DNA of 64,000 nt, taken from contig JAZARR010000059.1 of assembly GCA_037389465.1 (NCBI GenBank), forward strand, positions 6,161,001 to 6,225,000, in the 5' to 3' direction. Under the pieces are notes generated by a model. It saw nothing but the letters and a program-made list of their open reading frames with translations. It did not search any database and was not told the DNA's origin. How positions within the stretch are numbered: the stretch's first letter is position 1; every line of letters begins with the position of its first letter. This DNA is from Baylisascaris procyonis. Its lineage: Eukaryota; Nematoda; Chromadorea; Rhabditida; Ascarididae. This document shows, piece by piece, positions 1 through 13,512 of the stretch. The position numbers were made by a program, and so were the translations under genes.

Positions 1-1879
1 GCGTTTGTCTACGCGTGCCCATCTTTTTAGTGTCCCAGCTTGAACCAAAAAAGACGTCGTGATAATAATACATGCCCTTTTCGCATATATAACCTGAATT
101 TCCTCTTTGTGTGCTGGCTCTTGGCTCGGTTACGATCTGTCATGAAAGTTGGGAATTAAACGTTGTAGTAGCATCGATCAAAAGGAAAAAAATACCGAAT
201 CTTTTGGCAAAGGGTTGTTCAGCTTGTGGGAGAACCAAGTGCTTTATTGCATTTTTTTAAAACTTTTTTCTCGAATCCTCATCCAGCCGGTTGCTGTGAT
301 AGGACGAAGTCGCAAAAAGTGCATATCGTATCATCATTCCTTGCGCGCTCGCCCACTTGTTTCGTTTCTAAGCCTTCAACAAACTTGCTTTGCGGAAGTT
401 CATTCGGGCGATATCATGTTTGTGTGAAGTTTGTTATGGCAACGTGTGCATCTTGCTGTCTGCCCGGTACTTTCAACTTAAGCGAACAATAAGGCTAGAG
501 TTAGGAACTTTGATGGCTCTAACGTATGTAGTAGAATGACTTCGAATCCTCTAGCTGAAGTTGACCTTCGAAACCAGTTATGGGCAATGAAAGGTGTTGA
601 AGAGTTTGCATGCGTTTCACATCAGCTGAATTTCTTATTCTGCCGCTTCCAAGTCAATGGAGATAAAATATTTAATAGGCATGTACCAGCAATCGGTTCG
701 CATGAAATATGAAACCATTATTTTGTCACTTATGTTTTTTGTTTGTTTCTGTCTTGTGGTGTCGATTGATTGGTTCAACAAATGCAAAAGCGCACATCTT
801 TTCAGCAAATCTAGCTCACTTCTTCTGTGCTTAAAATTATTAATGATTGCGAAGGTTGAATTAATAAATTTTCTGCTATCAAGTTTTCTATCACCTTCAA
901 TTTGTGTGCGTGATAGAAACGAAGAAGGAAATTCAATGTTGCGTCATTTGATAGTATCGGAACTCGGCAGTCTTAAGCAGAACGTATAGGGCAAGAGGTC
1001 TCACCATAAACGACGTCGACTTGGCAATGTTCGGTCGTTTTAAGCTAGACAATTGTCTTTTATACACTAACGTAGTGGAATGGCTTCAAAGGTCACAGTC
1101 GTTCTTCTCTATTTCATCTTTCTAGAGAGGGTACTTTTCAAAGTTCGGTGAACTTTCCAGTTTTGCTGTGCTTTTCAAGTTTTTTTCTTTGATAAAATAA
1201 TGAGTGAATTCAATTCTATTTTATCGTAACGAATGAAACTTTCTATTTTTTTTCTTAAAAATTTCATTTCTCATTTAAGAAAAACTCAAACCCAATAGCA
1301 TGGCACTTCTCCCGTCCCCCTTACATTGTGCAATCACCTAGCGGTCTCGGAGTTGGCACCTTATTACGCAGAGAGAATCCCAAAATGCATCAAAATTGCA
1401 GTACTGTTGCGAATGAAGAATCGAAGAACCGCGTTCCGATCTTTGAACCACAAAGTTCTCTCCGAATTTTTGTGAATGTTTCCCAAAAATCCGAGACGAG
1501 TATTTTCGGAAGAGTTCAACAAGGAAATCTTAACTAAAAAACTACAATGAAGTCTAAAACCGATAATAGACACGCTATCTCCCAATTTGAGGTTCTCTCT
1601 AGAACAATATAAGTAGGAATTTTCGAAACACCGATCGTTGTTATCGATATTCTAATTTTCTCATGGGGAGAGATGGAAGAGAGTCAGCACAATTGCCTAT
1701 GCTCTGCATTGCTGAAACAGTCTTACTTCCTGCAAGCGACATTGTCATCAATTGCTTAGACAGAATTGTTGCTGTGAATACGCCATTTATAGGCTATTGC
1801 TACGTTAGCAAGTATATTGCATCTTTGTTAAATCCGTTTCTTCTTGCGACGAGAATCACAATTGCTTCTTAAGATTTTA

Positions 1880-2075
1880 GCCACGATTATGTCGTGTCCG
1901 GTTGAAAGCGGTTCCTATCCTGGTAAGGTGACTGGTCCTCATTGAGTCAAAATTCATCGCCCTATCGAAACCATGACGAGGCTCAACCCATCCTCATTTG
2001 GTGTTGGGTGGAACCTTAGGAAGGATCTAGATTTCGGTCGCGACCAAGGTCGAATCCGAGCTTAATCAGTAAGTA
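1880..2075 (+). repeat. Possible tRNA-derived SINE-like element
   Basis: This segment is more GC-rich than its surroundings. Its 3' part reads GGTCGAATCC near 2,048, one base short of the tRNA B-box consensus GGTTCGAATCC, beside a GGTCGCGACC palindrome. A diffuse A-box-like TGGTAAGG lies upstream near 1,920. No complete cloverleaf could be drawn, so it is not called as a tRNA. The alternative is a unique, slightly GC-rich stretch. A copy-number search in the same genome would settle it. Confidence 0.2.
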
Positions 2076-4222
2076 GCATCTTTTTTTGTCAATCAGGAAA
2101 CTAGAAACGGCAATATTACATACGTAAAAATGCCTTCTATGCAATTCCTATCAGACGGGCAATAGTCGGCATCATTGGAACATATCATGCTTATAATCAA
2201 TTCATTTATGGGAAGAAGCGGGCTGGTACACATTCACGTAGGGCTACACTTTGAGCGAAGTTGCGGAAAATTTCCTTTACATAACCAATTCATCAACATC
2301 TTTTTTGTTAGTTGTAGTAGCAGATATATCTGAATGTTTATGTTTATTTATTTAGCGAAATCTATGTGTTTCGTAGCCGTTAATTTGTTTGCCGTTAAAA
2401 AATACCTGTAGAAGTAATATGACACCTGTAAAAGTTACATGACTACTTTGACAATACTTAAGGTTCCTTGAATAAATAACTGATAAGTTCTAAATGGTTC
2501 GAATTGTGCTGTTATGAAATAACGCTCTCATTGCTTTCTTTTGCATGGTGTGATTGCGATATTACATTTGTGTAATTGTATGTTTTAGTGATCCAATAAA
2601 GTTCAATAAGTTCAATCGTGGGCTTCAATTTCTGAAGGCCGTCGCTTCTTGTTTGTTGAAAACATTTTCTCGGTCACATTTTTCTTCGCTTTTATTTCTT
2701 TATAGAAACAAATTAACGTCAGCATAGAGATCTATCGGCGAGTAAACGAAGGAAAATAGAGCCTTGCAAATACCTTTTCCATCCCCAGATCGAAAAAATT
2801 TGCACGTGATCAACTGCTTATTTTTCACTACTATGTTGTAATGCTATGAGTGCGAAAACATAAAATCATATGTGAAAAAAAAACACCAATTAAGTTCGTG
2901 AAGAAATTGAGTTGCGTTATAGTTCTGCAGCAATCATCGCTACCCATAATTAACAATAAATGAACACTTTTATATAGCTTTGAAAGAGTATGCAAAAGCT
3001 TTTTTTTTACTTGAACGAGGATCGACTACGGCGCACATAGATTTAGGGCCTCAAATAGAGAAGTGAGAGATGCGGGCCTGTCCAAAATTTTTGAATTTGT
3101 TACCATCGTTGCAAATAGTGCATAATTTTGAGTAACGGCACGATATAATAGTAAAGAATGGAGAATTTTGCTGTAAATTGCTAAATTTTCGAAGAATCCA
3201 CAAAGGAGCCCTTAGAGTTTTGAGGGCTCATAAGGAGTTGCCTCTCTTCACTGTCTTGCATCATCTGATAGAGTATAGTGCTGTTTAATGTATGCAATAA
3301 ATGGATGCCTAATAGCATCAGATGGAAATAACCGGGTAAAATTTTGCGCGTAATTTTTTTTCAAGAAAAAAAACGGCTTGAGGTCTCGACAGGGTTATTT
3401 TGCTTAGATATTTAATCTTTCCCTAGGTTGTAGATCATTTCTCGTAGATTGTTGTGCGATAGTCAGTCTCGTGAGGCTGTATTCAAATTTGTTCTGACTG
3501 TAGGTAAAGTGAATAAAAGAGGTTAATTCCATAACTCGTTAACTTCGAAACTAATACGACTCGTCCCCGAGGAAGTTGGAGCGTGTGGTTGGCCTAACAA
3601 AGAAGTTTCACATTTCGGTTTCATTTAGCGCCCTTTCTTGGCGCAATATTCGCATATAATCCGCCATCGTTTCCTCTTTGTTCAATAGGCAACCCCCAAT
3701 GAAAAGCAACAAAAAAAATGACGCAATAAAATTTGCACGCTTCAAGGAATGGCGAAAGCGATGAAGTATGGCGAAGTAATATTGCAAAACGCTGTTGTTT
3801 ATTTGTAGAAAGAAAAGGAATTGGTCGTGGCGGTTCAATGTGAAATGATGAATGGAGCTAACGTTAGAAGTGCCACAGGAATGATGTATGCGCCCTGTGG
3901 TGCGTCCAGCCGGTTGCTTCATTCGGCTGCATTCTCGTACTCGTGAAAATACTAAGCAGCTAAGCTAGACTCAATTCTGTCTTTCCACTTTTCCATTTTT
4001 CGCCCCTTTCTTTATCTTTTGCGGTCTCTTCGATGTATACTTTCATAAGGCAGTCTGCTTGGCTGATTGATAGTAACAGTAGCGATCTCAGTTGAAAATC
4101 CCAAGTAAAATCATTTTTGAGAGTGGGTCATGATCAGTGCTCTATCTGATCGGCAATCATCTTGAAAATTTTCTAGTGTTAAAATTGCGCCTTTTCTGCG
4201 TAATTTTATTTAGTTGCCGTTG

Positions 4223-4831
4223 ATGTTGTGGACAAATTGATGGCGCGCCTTATGTGCTAGCGAGCAAGACTAAGCCCTGAAAGGGCTTATAATATTATGA
4301 AGATGCGAAGATCCTGATAACGCATCGGAGAGCTGTATTGGTAGCAGAATGAAGCAACGCGAACAAGTGTCTGAGTGGAAGCGTATTGATAAGGGAGCCG
4401 TTTGGGAAATGATAACGCTCATCGAAAGCTACCTCTTATCAGTTTCGATGTCTTTTCCACCGCTCAGAGCTGTCAGATCGTAAATTCTCTCTTCGTGGTC
4501 ATTAATTTTGTCATTCTCTATCAACAGATGTGACGATCACTTTATGAATGATATCTTCAATTTTATAGAAATTATGAAAAATATGACATGCTAATAATTG
4601 GCGATCGAATATTATGGGATAGCAACTAGAACTGTTCTTCAAGTTTTTCTGAATGAGGAAGCGTTGTTTGTGCTATTAATTTTTTTCATTTTTTTCCATT
4701 CAAGAAGATACTACATAAATTTGAAAATTGTATAGCCTGTAAATTGCTCGGTTTCTCCATAATTTTATGGGATGTAACCCTATAAAATGTGTAATTGGTT
4801 GTATCGGTGTTGTGGATAAATTGATGGCACG
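4223..4831 (+). repeat. Diverged direct repeat, two copies of about 25-45 bp
   Basis: Copy one (about 4,223-4,260) and copy two (about 4,807-4,846) share the core GTTGTGGAyAAATTGATGGC followed by a C or A and CG. Both are then followed after a short variable stretch by GTGCTA and a purine-rich run. The copies lie about 580 bp apart in the same orientation. They could be ends of a degraded element or a local duplication. Confidence 0.45.
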
Positions 4832-5922
4832 AAATGTTAAGTGCTAAGATTGGGTGTAACCTTCGCGATGGAATTGTCAATTGAGAATTTCGTTATCAGA
4901 CTATTTTTGAGGATCATTCGAACAAAGACGGGAATGAAGTTGGAAAGGAATTTACTTCGGTACTTCTTTCACTAATATTTACCCTGATCGCACGCAATGC
5001 CTCATTTTTTCACAATATTAAGAGATGTTTTTGCGAACACATATGCAAATGAACGTTCACAGGAGAAGCGACCCTAGATTCCGTTTAGCAACGGTTCTTT
5101 TTGTTGTTGTTGTTGTTGCTATGCTATATTGTTAATAGGTCTTATCGTTTTTTCGCTTTAATTTTATAGAGTACTTTTGAATGACTATCCTTTTCCATCA
5201 TCCCATAAATTGTTAGCGTTTAATGTGAATAGTTCGATGTGAATGTTTGATGTGTTGACGATATAATTCGCAATATTTCGTATTTCTTCTTTCTATATGA
5301 GTGAAATTTTAGTCGTGTGTATATTGTTCGAGAAGCAAAAATGAGGTATGCAAAATGTAGCCATTACAGTTTTATGCTAATCAAGCAGTTGCTGAAACTC
5401 GAAAATGCGTGAATTACATCATTTACATTTGTCGTAATTGCCTATAAAGCAAAAGTTTTTTTCTGCCCAAATCTTTTGCCTATGTCTTTTCAGTTCTTCA
5501 GTGCGCCTTTCTCATTTGCTGCATAATCCGCTAGCTGAACCATTTTCCCGTACACAAAAAATTAGATCGGTTGTAATTTGCGTAGTATCATTGTTTATTA
5601 AGATGGAATAAATGATAGCTACATATGGAGGAGAGCAGGTATGATTAAAGAAAGCTGAAGAGTGGTTAGATTTAAGCAATGTATGATTAACGAGAAAGTA
5701 TAAAGCAACTTTTGAATAATTTTATGTGTATTAACCATGTGATTCGAATACGAGAATGTTACTGTCATTGCGATCTACTGTTAAATTTTGTGACAATCCC
5801 CTCCTTAGTCACCGATTCAACTCGCATATCTTTCAGCGCTCACACAGCTCGGTGTATAGACTCAGCACTTCGTGGCGGCGGCCTCTTCCTTTTTTTTTGC
5901 CTATTTGCCAACATCAGTCAAT

Positions 5923-8900
5923 ATGAACTGGCGTGTTTCGACTGCACTTTTATCGGTTATTGCCGTTATCGGAGAGGCTGTACTCTCATACGACCCGCAA
6001 ATCAGTTGGTTTTTTTCAAACTCTTGCTTGCTACGTTCATGATTGCTCTGTACATTTAATGGTCCTATATGTTTAGCAAATAATTGTTCTCGATGGTTGT
6101 GAGGTAATATTTAGGCGTTACGCATTATCGAAACTTCTAACCGTTGTGGCTGTAACATCTCTATATTATCAACTTGTCGAAACATCCCTTTATTGTAGCA
6201 AATGCCACTAGTAACGTTTTATGCTCTTATACCTCCGCAAAACCTATGGGAAACTGAGAATTTATCCATCCAACTTTTTGAAGAAGTATCCTTACAATGG
6301 TTGATTACCAACTTAGAAAACATTTCCGATGGAGTATTTTGAACGGAGGTTTCAGGCTCATTGTTGTCATCAGTAGAACACGGTTTGATTATTGCGTGGC
6401 TGTGAGCAAATTCTCTCTGTGTCTTTGTCTGTCTGTCTCTCTCCTCCTCCTCTCTCTCCCTAAATAAAGCTAATTTCTGATGGCTCATTCTAAAAGGATT
6501 TGTAACCTTCTGTCTGAGAGTCTCAAATAAACGCTGCGCGATTTGTAGAAATGTGCCACAATTATTGAAATACACGCTGTATTTTATGCCAAATTATAAC
6601 TATGCGACGAAATCATGTGTAATACTGTTGTTTTATTTTCGCATGCGACAAGTTTTCTAGCAGTGCATGAAACTATTCTTAAACAGGTGTTCCTTCTTAG
6701 CTCGATCTTTTCCTCCTCGAGTAAGATCCACTCAGAAATGTTTGGGTAGTCATATAACCGCTGCGGTTCACTTGAGGGTATACGGTCCTCGAAGTAGGCC
6801 AGCAATGCTGTGGGTATGCGACCACACATCGCCGATTAAGTCGGAGAGTCCATTTATCGTAATTCGTTGAGAAAAAAAAAAACCGGCGTAAAGAATGAAA
6901 AATTAGCATCTTAGCGATAACAGCCTCTTTTAGTTTCGTCGTTGTCGGCAAACAGATATTAGTACCTCGATTTGTTGCATATACATCCGCGGATTGTAAA
7001 ATTGCATCTCTGAATAGAATGCTGCAACGATTCTAAACCGGAGAATGTGTTTACCGATTCGTGTTGCAATTCCTCGCTTCACTTTCGTTTCTCTTAGCAT
7101 CCGGCAAAGTCCATCTTTTCCAGTTTATGTTTACTTATGAAATATTTCCATAATTAAGAGCTCTTCATAGAATCTAAAAGTGTTCTTTCATTTTTGGCAT
7201 TTCCGACTGGAAAAATTTTTTTCTTGTAATGTTTTCATCCGATTTGATAAGAATCGAAGGAATGAAAGGATACCATTTCTGGACCACTCGCTGAGAACGC
7301 CTGCCGCATTCTTTCTGGCATACGTTCCAGATATCAATAATACTAGAAATTTGGTGCATGTTCCAGAGAGCAGTCGTGCTGAAATCACTCTTCCACAATT
7401 TAAGTTCTTCCAATTCTCGTTGGTAAACGGAATTTAGCAATGATCCTCACTCTTTAATTTTATGTTTTGTGAATTGAAATCAGTTTTTAATGTACGTGGA
7501 ACTCATGAAAAAATCTGAAACTTGCCTGTCTTTTTTATATGATAGAGAGATTAAAGGAAGTTGTTCCCTCTACTTCTAATGCCTTTAAAAAAGCTTATGA
7601 GCTTTAGGTTTTTCCTCTTTTCCACTTCCAGCTCACCCAACCAAGAATTCTAAATAGAGCTGCATCGAAGCCTGGACGATTGCAGAATTTCGGAATCTCG
7701 GTGTTTTTTCGATTTTTCAATCTCCAGAGAAAGGGCGTGCTGCAAGTTGTAACAAATTCGTTTTGCCGCCATCATAGTTGATGGGCGTTTTTTCCACAAG
7801 GATTGCTTGAATAATTTGTGCACTACATGAAGTTACATGCGTGGCTGGTTTCGAAACGTTTCTTACCCACAGTTTCTGGCAGTTTATCGGTTGGTTAATT
7901 TTGGAGCTCTTTGTCGCTTGCTTATCGTCCTTCTCATAGAAACTGTCATGTTTTCAGCTTCGGACGATGTCTTTGAGATTGCCGCCGAAATGATTTTTGA
8001 TGTTGTGATTGTGGTTTCGTAAAGTAGTGTTCTTGATGTCATTCTAATTGCAACATAAAAACACACACACACATACACACACATGTGAAAAGCGTATCAT
8101 AACTAGCTTTGTGTAATTTTCAAACATTTGCACTCGCCGTTTGGATGCTTTCTAAAATGTTGAGAAATTTATGAAATTAGTTCATTCAACCATGCTGATA
8201 TCTAACATTTGCAGACTATTTCGATGGTACAAGCTATGCAGACAATTGCCGTTCAAAGCTTGAGCGACGAGTGTCCGGATTATCCGGTTTACTAATATCG
8301 CATCAGCTTTACGGCACTTTCCCATACAATGCATCGAAAAATTGCTTCTTGTTGATCACAGCACCAGTCGGTTATCGCATTCGATTGCGTGTGCTCGATT
8401 TCAATGTGCTTGGCGATCCACAAAATTGCGATAAGGATACTCTCCATGTGTTCGATGTGAGTTGCATTACGTTCGTTTGCTTCAACTATGGTTGCAATGC
8501 TAGCGTACGACTAAAATAACACCACTTTTGGCTTGTTTTTTGGGTCTCGATGTGCGGACGTCATTTTTCTCTTTATGCAGCAATATATTTGTTTGCATCG
8601 ATTTCTTTCTCTTTTTTTCTTTTTGTCGAAGTGAAGCAGAGCGAATGATGCAGCAACGTCGCATAGGCGTTCCGATCGTTTGGCAGGTTGAAATTAAATG
8701 ACTGTGAAACGCAGTAGGAAGGCTAATAAAATCGTCGATTTTCACAAATGATGCCACTGTGTCCTCACATCTATGGCGGCTGAGTTTTCGACAAACGGCA
8801 CCTCTTAATTCATTTTCACGCGTTCGGCCATTTCTGCGAATGCTCACTCGAAAATTCGCTTTTGCAGTGCATTCAAATGATTGTAGGATAAAAGTTGAAT

Positions 8901-11900
8901 GCAAATCAGGTAACGTAAAGTTGGTAGTATTAATTCTGCTATCCATAATTCGTGTGGTTATAAATGAATTGCATCGAAAAATTATTGTGATTATGTTGAG
9001 GTATAGATTCCAAAAATCCTATTTAGGAGTCATTGTTCATTGGGTCACCAATTGAAAGTGACAAATTAAACGATACATATAGAAACAAATACGCAGAGCA
9101 ACGATAAAGGAACGATTTCTACGTCAAATGATGCCGATATGCACGGGAAAAAAAAGAAAGTCGAACAAATAATAGGCATTTCAGAAAATGACAGACAGCT
9201 ACCGAGAACACAGCGTATGCGACTGTGTGAAACAAAATAGATTAATTGCAGCATGAAAAGGCAATCGATCCGTCTACTCTGAATGAAGCAACCCCAGAAG
9301 ATACATCACCAGGGCCAATCGTTGGTCAATTCTGTGGTATAATACGTAACGCAAGTGAGCTAGCGATCTCAAGCGAGAATGCGTTGACGCTTTGGTGGCA
9401 TTCAGATGCCGATCTGCCACCCAATCATAGCGGCGAGGGATTCCGTCTTCTATGGTCGGCATTCCGAAAATCGAATACTGGTATGTAGTGCATATTTGAG
9501 TAAAGAAACTGAAAATGTTTGCAAATTGAAGTATTGATACTAACTTCCCTGATGACATAGTTTCTGAGTGCTGTTGAGGCTATTATCCTTCATCACGTTT
9601 TACTGTAATGTGCATTGCTTCTTTTTTTAATAGAGTTTTTTAAGAAGAATCTCCACAAACAAAACGTGCATTGATAACTTACGACTATTCCATTTTTCGA
9701 GTCAACATTACTATTCAGTTGATTGTCACGTTTTTTAATGTTGCATATCTCGAGATTGTCACAATGTGTTGAATGCGTGAGGGAACCCATAGGTCGGTTA
9801 CAAGCGTGCCGAATCAATGCTTTTTTCATGCTCATATGAAGTTGATTGAAACGATAGGGAGTAAATATTTCGAGAGAAAATAGAGCGCTTTTTCTCAAAT
9901 GATATTGTTTATTGACTTCACTCAGTAAATATAAATCATAGAAAACGGCGTAACGAAAAGACAAAAGGCAGTGATTGGCTGGGTCAGCGTCCTTTTTCCA
10001 TTTGATCCGTTGATGGGCAAATCAGGTTCCGGTGAATTTTTTTTTCGTTCTCATGATTACCCACTTTTTCTTCAAATTCAAGTTAGGAAAATATAAAGAA
10101 ACAACGATTTGTACAAAAAAATCGATAGGAATCCAATTAAAAAATTTTGTTCCTATTGATTCTAGGAAGAATGCTAAGCTCACTAATCACCTCCTCCGCA
10201 TTTCGCATGTGTATGAAATCACTTCATCACTTCAACCAAATGAACACAGTGAGCTCTACGAACATTAACTATTGTCTCTTTCTACCACCGTTTTTGCGCC
10301 ATCCAGTTCCCCACTGAAATGAGGTGAATGGAGCAGTCAGTGGCGTGACATAGTGTTGGTCCCTGGAAGGTTTTCTTTCAGTGGCATATAACATTTTTCT
10401 CGGGCGGGAGGTACCTAAAGTAGGATGGCTACCGGTAATCATTCGTCTAAACTCCTCTATCTTCACTCTGAATTCGGTGCCCCAAATGCCACTACTATGA
10501 TTAGAAGTGTAGTCTAGTTCGCGCTCAAAGTCAGTGAAGATATTGTAAGACAAGGTGATGAGCGGTCATATGAATTGTTGCAGTTGCTAGCAAAATTCAT
10601 TGGCCCAGTCAAAAATCAATGTTCTAACTGAATCTGGAGCTTGATATTCTCATACATTTATTTATATGTGTATTCCAACTCAACGAATAATTTTTCATTG
10701 AACGGTTATGCATAGGCGTTCGCATTCATCGGTTAACTCGCAAGCGGAAATACAACGTAGGTAGTTTATATCGAATTTGCCGTATCGCTTCAAGAGCGAG
10801 TGACCACCATCAGAAGTGCATAGATCGCCGTTCAACTTTGCTACTTACTCTGTAGAGCTTAGAGATGATTAACTGCATTCTTTTAAAATGTTTGACTCAA
10901 ACCGTTTCTTGCGAGGAATAAGGTTTCCGATTTTCTGTTAATGTCGTCTTTGGAGTGAGATGGCTTCGAAGTAAATTTCTAGAAAGTTTCATGAGCACAT
11001 GCTTGGAAAGCGACGTCAAGTTTTCTTCTCCATCAGATGGATGCTTCCGATGGATGCGTAAAGTTATTGGATGCTAACTGTGCGTTTTAATAATGCTTTT
11101 TTAGGGGAATGTGAGTCATTTTCGAAGGTGAAACTCGTTAACGTCGTTTCCTTTCGACCATTTCATAATAACATCGCACGAATAAGTATTTCCCTTTTTT
11201 TTTTCTCAAAATGAAGAGATGTTCGATTGATTGTAGTGATACGACTGCTGGAAAGACCATATTGTGCTGAATATATTCGCATTTATCTGTGGAACACCTA
11301 AATAGAAGTGATATTGGAAGCATGGAAAGATACCTGATTCATAAAGTTTTAGCGCCATGCAACGCACAACGTGAGTTCACGTGCACCAATCACGAATGTA
11401 TCCCCTCTGAATTGGCGTGTAACCGTTATCCGGATTGCAAGGATGAATCGGACCTCTCGCGTGAACGGCAGATCGCTCACAGATGCGACTGTAGGCTTTC
11501 TTTGATTCATTTGACCGCAGCGTTAACAAACATCCCATATAAATAGGCTTGCTGAGGTTCTTTTCGCCACCTTACGAAGGTAAATGCCATCTCAGCGAAT
11601 GAAATCTTTCTTTAATGCGTTGTGAGCAACCAGGATAAAATTCCTTGTAATGAAAACACCTTCGACGTGAATTGCTTTGGGACATACTGATTGAAAAACG
11701 AAGCATTGTAGTGTCCACCTTCTTATATTTTGATAAATTTGAAGGAAGATCACCAAAACGTGCCATGCGTCGTCGAAAATGAAATCGCACTCAAATAAAG
11801 GTAGTTATTATCGTGTTAGATTTTGAAAAACATAAGGGTTTAAGGTGAAATAAGGTTTATCATAAAGCGTGCATGAATAAGCGAATTTATAAGGCTTTGC

Positions 11901-13512
11901 AGATTTGGATGACGATCCGCTTGGCTCGTTGACTGGTCTCACCCTTCTGCTTATATGTATGGCAGTGGTCAGCTGTTGTGCGTGCATGTGCATCTGCGCT
12001 TGTGTTTGCTGTAAATGCATGAAAGCGCCCGACAAAGCCTGCAACACGAATATCGTTGCTGAGCGAACACCATGCTGTGCAGATGTCAACGAACAACAAC
12101 AACGAACAACACATCAACTTGCGCAGCCAACTCCACCTGGCTTTTATCCACCTTCACCGCCGACAATACCACCACCGAATAATGCAGCCACCTATTCTCC
12201 TCAAAGGACTCTCATTAGCAGGTTATCTGCTTCATGACAATTTCTGGAAGCAACATTTTCGATGCGCATTTCTGTTACTTCCCTCTTAATAAAAGATATC
12301 TACTTATCAGTCAAAAAATAGTAAGGAAGTAATTTCTTCGAAAATTCACATCAAAAAGTGGATGGTTTTGACTGAGTAAATTTCAATTTCAAAGTTTTTC
12401 TTGCTGAAATGAGAGCCGTAAGATGAACAAATTAAGAAAATTAAATTTTGATGCTGAACAAAAATGATACATTCAAATTTAATAGCAATACGTTCACTAA
12501 CAACTTTGAGTTAGTTAAATTCTGATCTGCTGCATTGTGAGTGCAGAAAATTTCCACTTTTTTCTTGTCGAATATTCATGGAAATCGTCACAATATTGGA
12601 AGATATGCAATAGAGAAGCATGTACTTTTGTTAAAAACGCTGTGCGGTGATTGCGTGTGTGATTAAAATTTATACTACTGAAAAGTTTGCTGAAAATATA
12701 CGCAAGTAGTAATGGAACTTTTTTTTCTGCGAAGAAGCGCGTTATGCGGTTGCAGAAAGGCGCTCATGCCTGATGTTGAGAGGAATATTTCAGTAATGAG
12801 CGGAAAGTTATGACTTTTCCCTAGAACGAGCCTGGGAAAATCGTTGTAACAATGTTTTAATAGGCGCAGATTTGAGGGCATCCATGATGAATGATGAAAA
12901 ATGAGACGGCAAAGGAGGTTCTGAGTGAAGTCGACCTAAAACTAGCAGTATGCGGAAGAATTATTTGAGGTGCCGTCATATCGTCTAGATAACGTGGCAT
13001 GCGAGAGAGGCATAAAATTTGTTTATTTCGCTGGACAACGATCTCCTAGCCTTACGTATGAGTGCGCATTCACTAGATCGCTACCGAAGTTTTTTAATTT
13101 TACTCTTCAGGGTAACGTTATGTTGCTCTATCATGCAGTGTTGAGATTCTTATGCGCTTTTTGCGATTTGTGACGCAGCCATAAAGATGGCGCTGTTGAT
13201 CTTCATCAAGAGAGAGGAAAGGAGTAATTTTAAATAAAATATTTAAAGAATTCTTATTATGCCGTTAATTTCATCCTCTAAAGAGGGCATATGCGTAATT
13301 TGCAACAGAATCAATCTTTCAGTGGCTTGTCGATGGGTGCTGGTATACAATTTCCTGCGCAGCAAATTCGCTATAGCAAGCAGCCAGGCGCACAATATCC
13401 TCAGGCAATGATTGCGGCAAACGAATACGGCAGCCCCACGGAGCAGGCGAACTTATGCACGAACAGCGACTATGCATATCCAAGAAATGAAGCTCGACAT
13501 TTGCTCATCTAG
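5923..13512 (+). CDS. CUB / LDL-receptor class A single-pass membrane protein
   Basis: Six exons chain with matching phases: 5923-6004, 8215-8456, 9252-9480, 11353-11490, 11903-12221, 13323-13512. They give 1,200 coding bases (399 residues). A signal peptide starts MNWRVSTALLSVIAVIG. A CUB domain spans about residues 33-182 over exons 2 and 3, with four cysteines in the usual paired spacing. An LDLa repeat at 187-229 has six cysteines and an acidic CKDESD calcium-site-like motif. A hydrophobic segment at about 240-262 merges into ten cysteines within residues 249-269. The tail holds PPGFYPPSPPTIPPP and ends ARHLLI. LEV-10 and NETO/SOL-2 receptor-clustering or auxiliary proteins combine CUB, LDLa and one membrane span but have more CUB domains, so orthology is not claimed. 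The first donor (A|GTTGGT) is weak, and an extra exon in the 2.2 kb first intron is possible. Confidence 0.78.

Larger units (their letters stand above)
1..5922. other. Gene-poor 5' flank, no gene recognised
   Basis: No exon chain with matching phases, family motif or RNA gene was found here. Open frames are short and occur on both strands, as expected by chance at this base composition. A short GTT repeat sits near 5103-5118. Two segments are described separately: a tRNA-promoter-like repeat candidate near 1,880-2,075 and a diverged direct repeat at about 4,223 and 4,807. Part of this region may be promoter for the plus-strand CUB/LDLa gene that starts at 5,923. Confidence 0.5.

Noticed and set aside
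3608..3922. 104-codon minus-strand frame with a hydrophobic stretch and a plausible C-terminus
   Set aside because: No acceptor upstream, no partner exon and no recognised domain.
6219..6575. 118-codon minus-strand frame with an EREEEERDRQTKTQRE stretch
   Set aside because: The acidic/basic run is the translation of a CT-rich low-complexity tract.
7174..7440. Overlapping open frames on both strands in the first CUB-gene intron
   Set aside because: Three frames are open at once, so length is not evidence; no family, no splice context.
9593..9964. 123-codon minus-strand frame in a CUB-gene intron
   Set aside because: Length is within chance expectation for this base composition; no domain or splice support.
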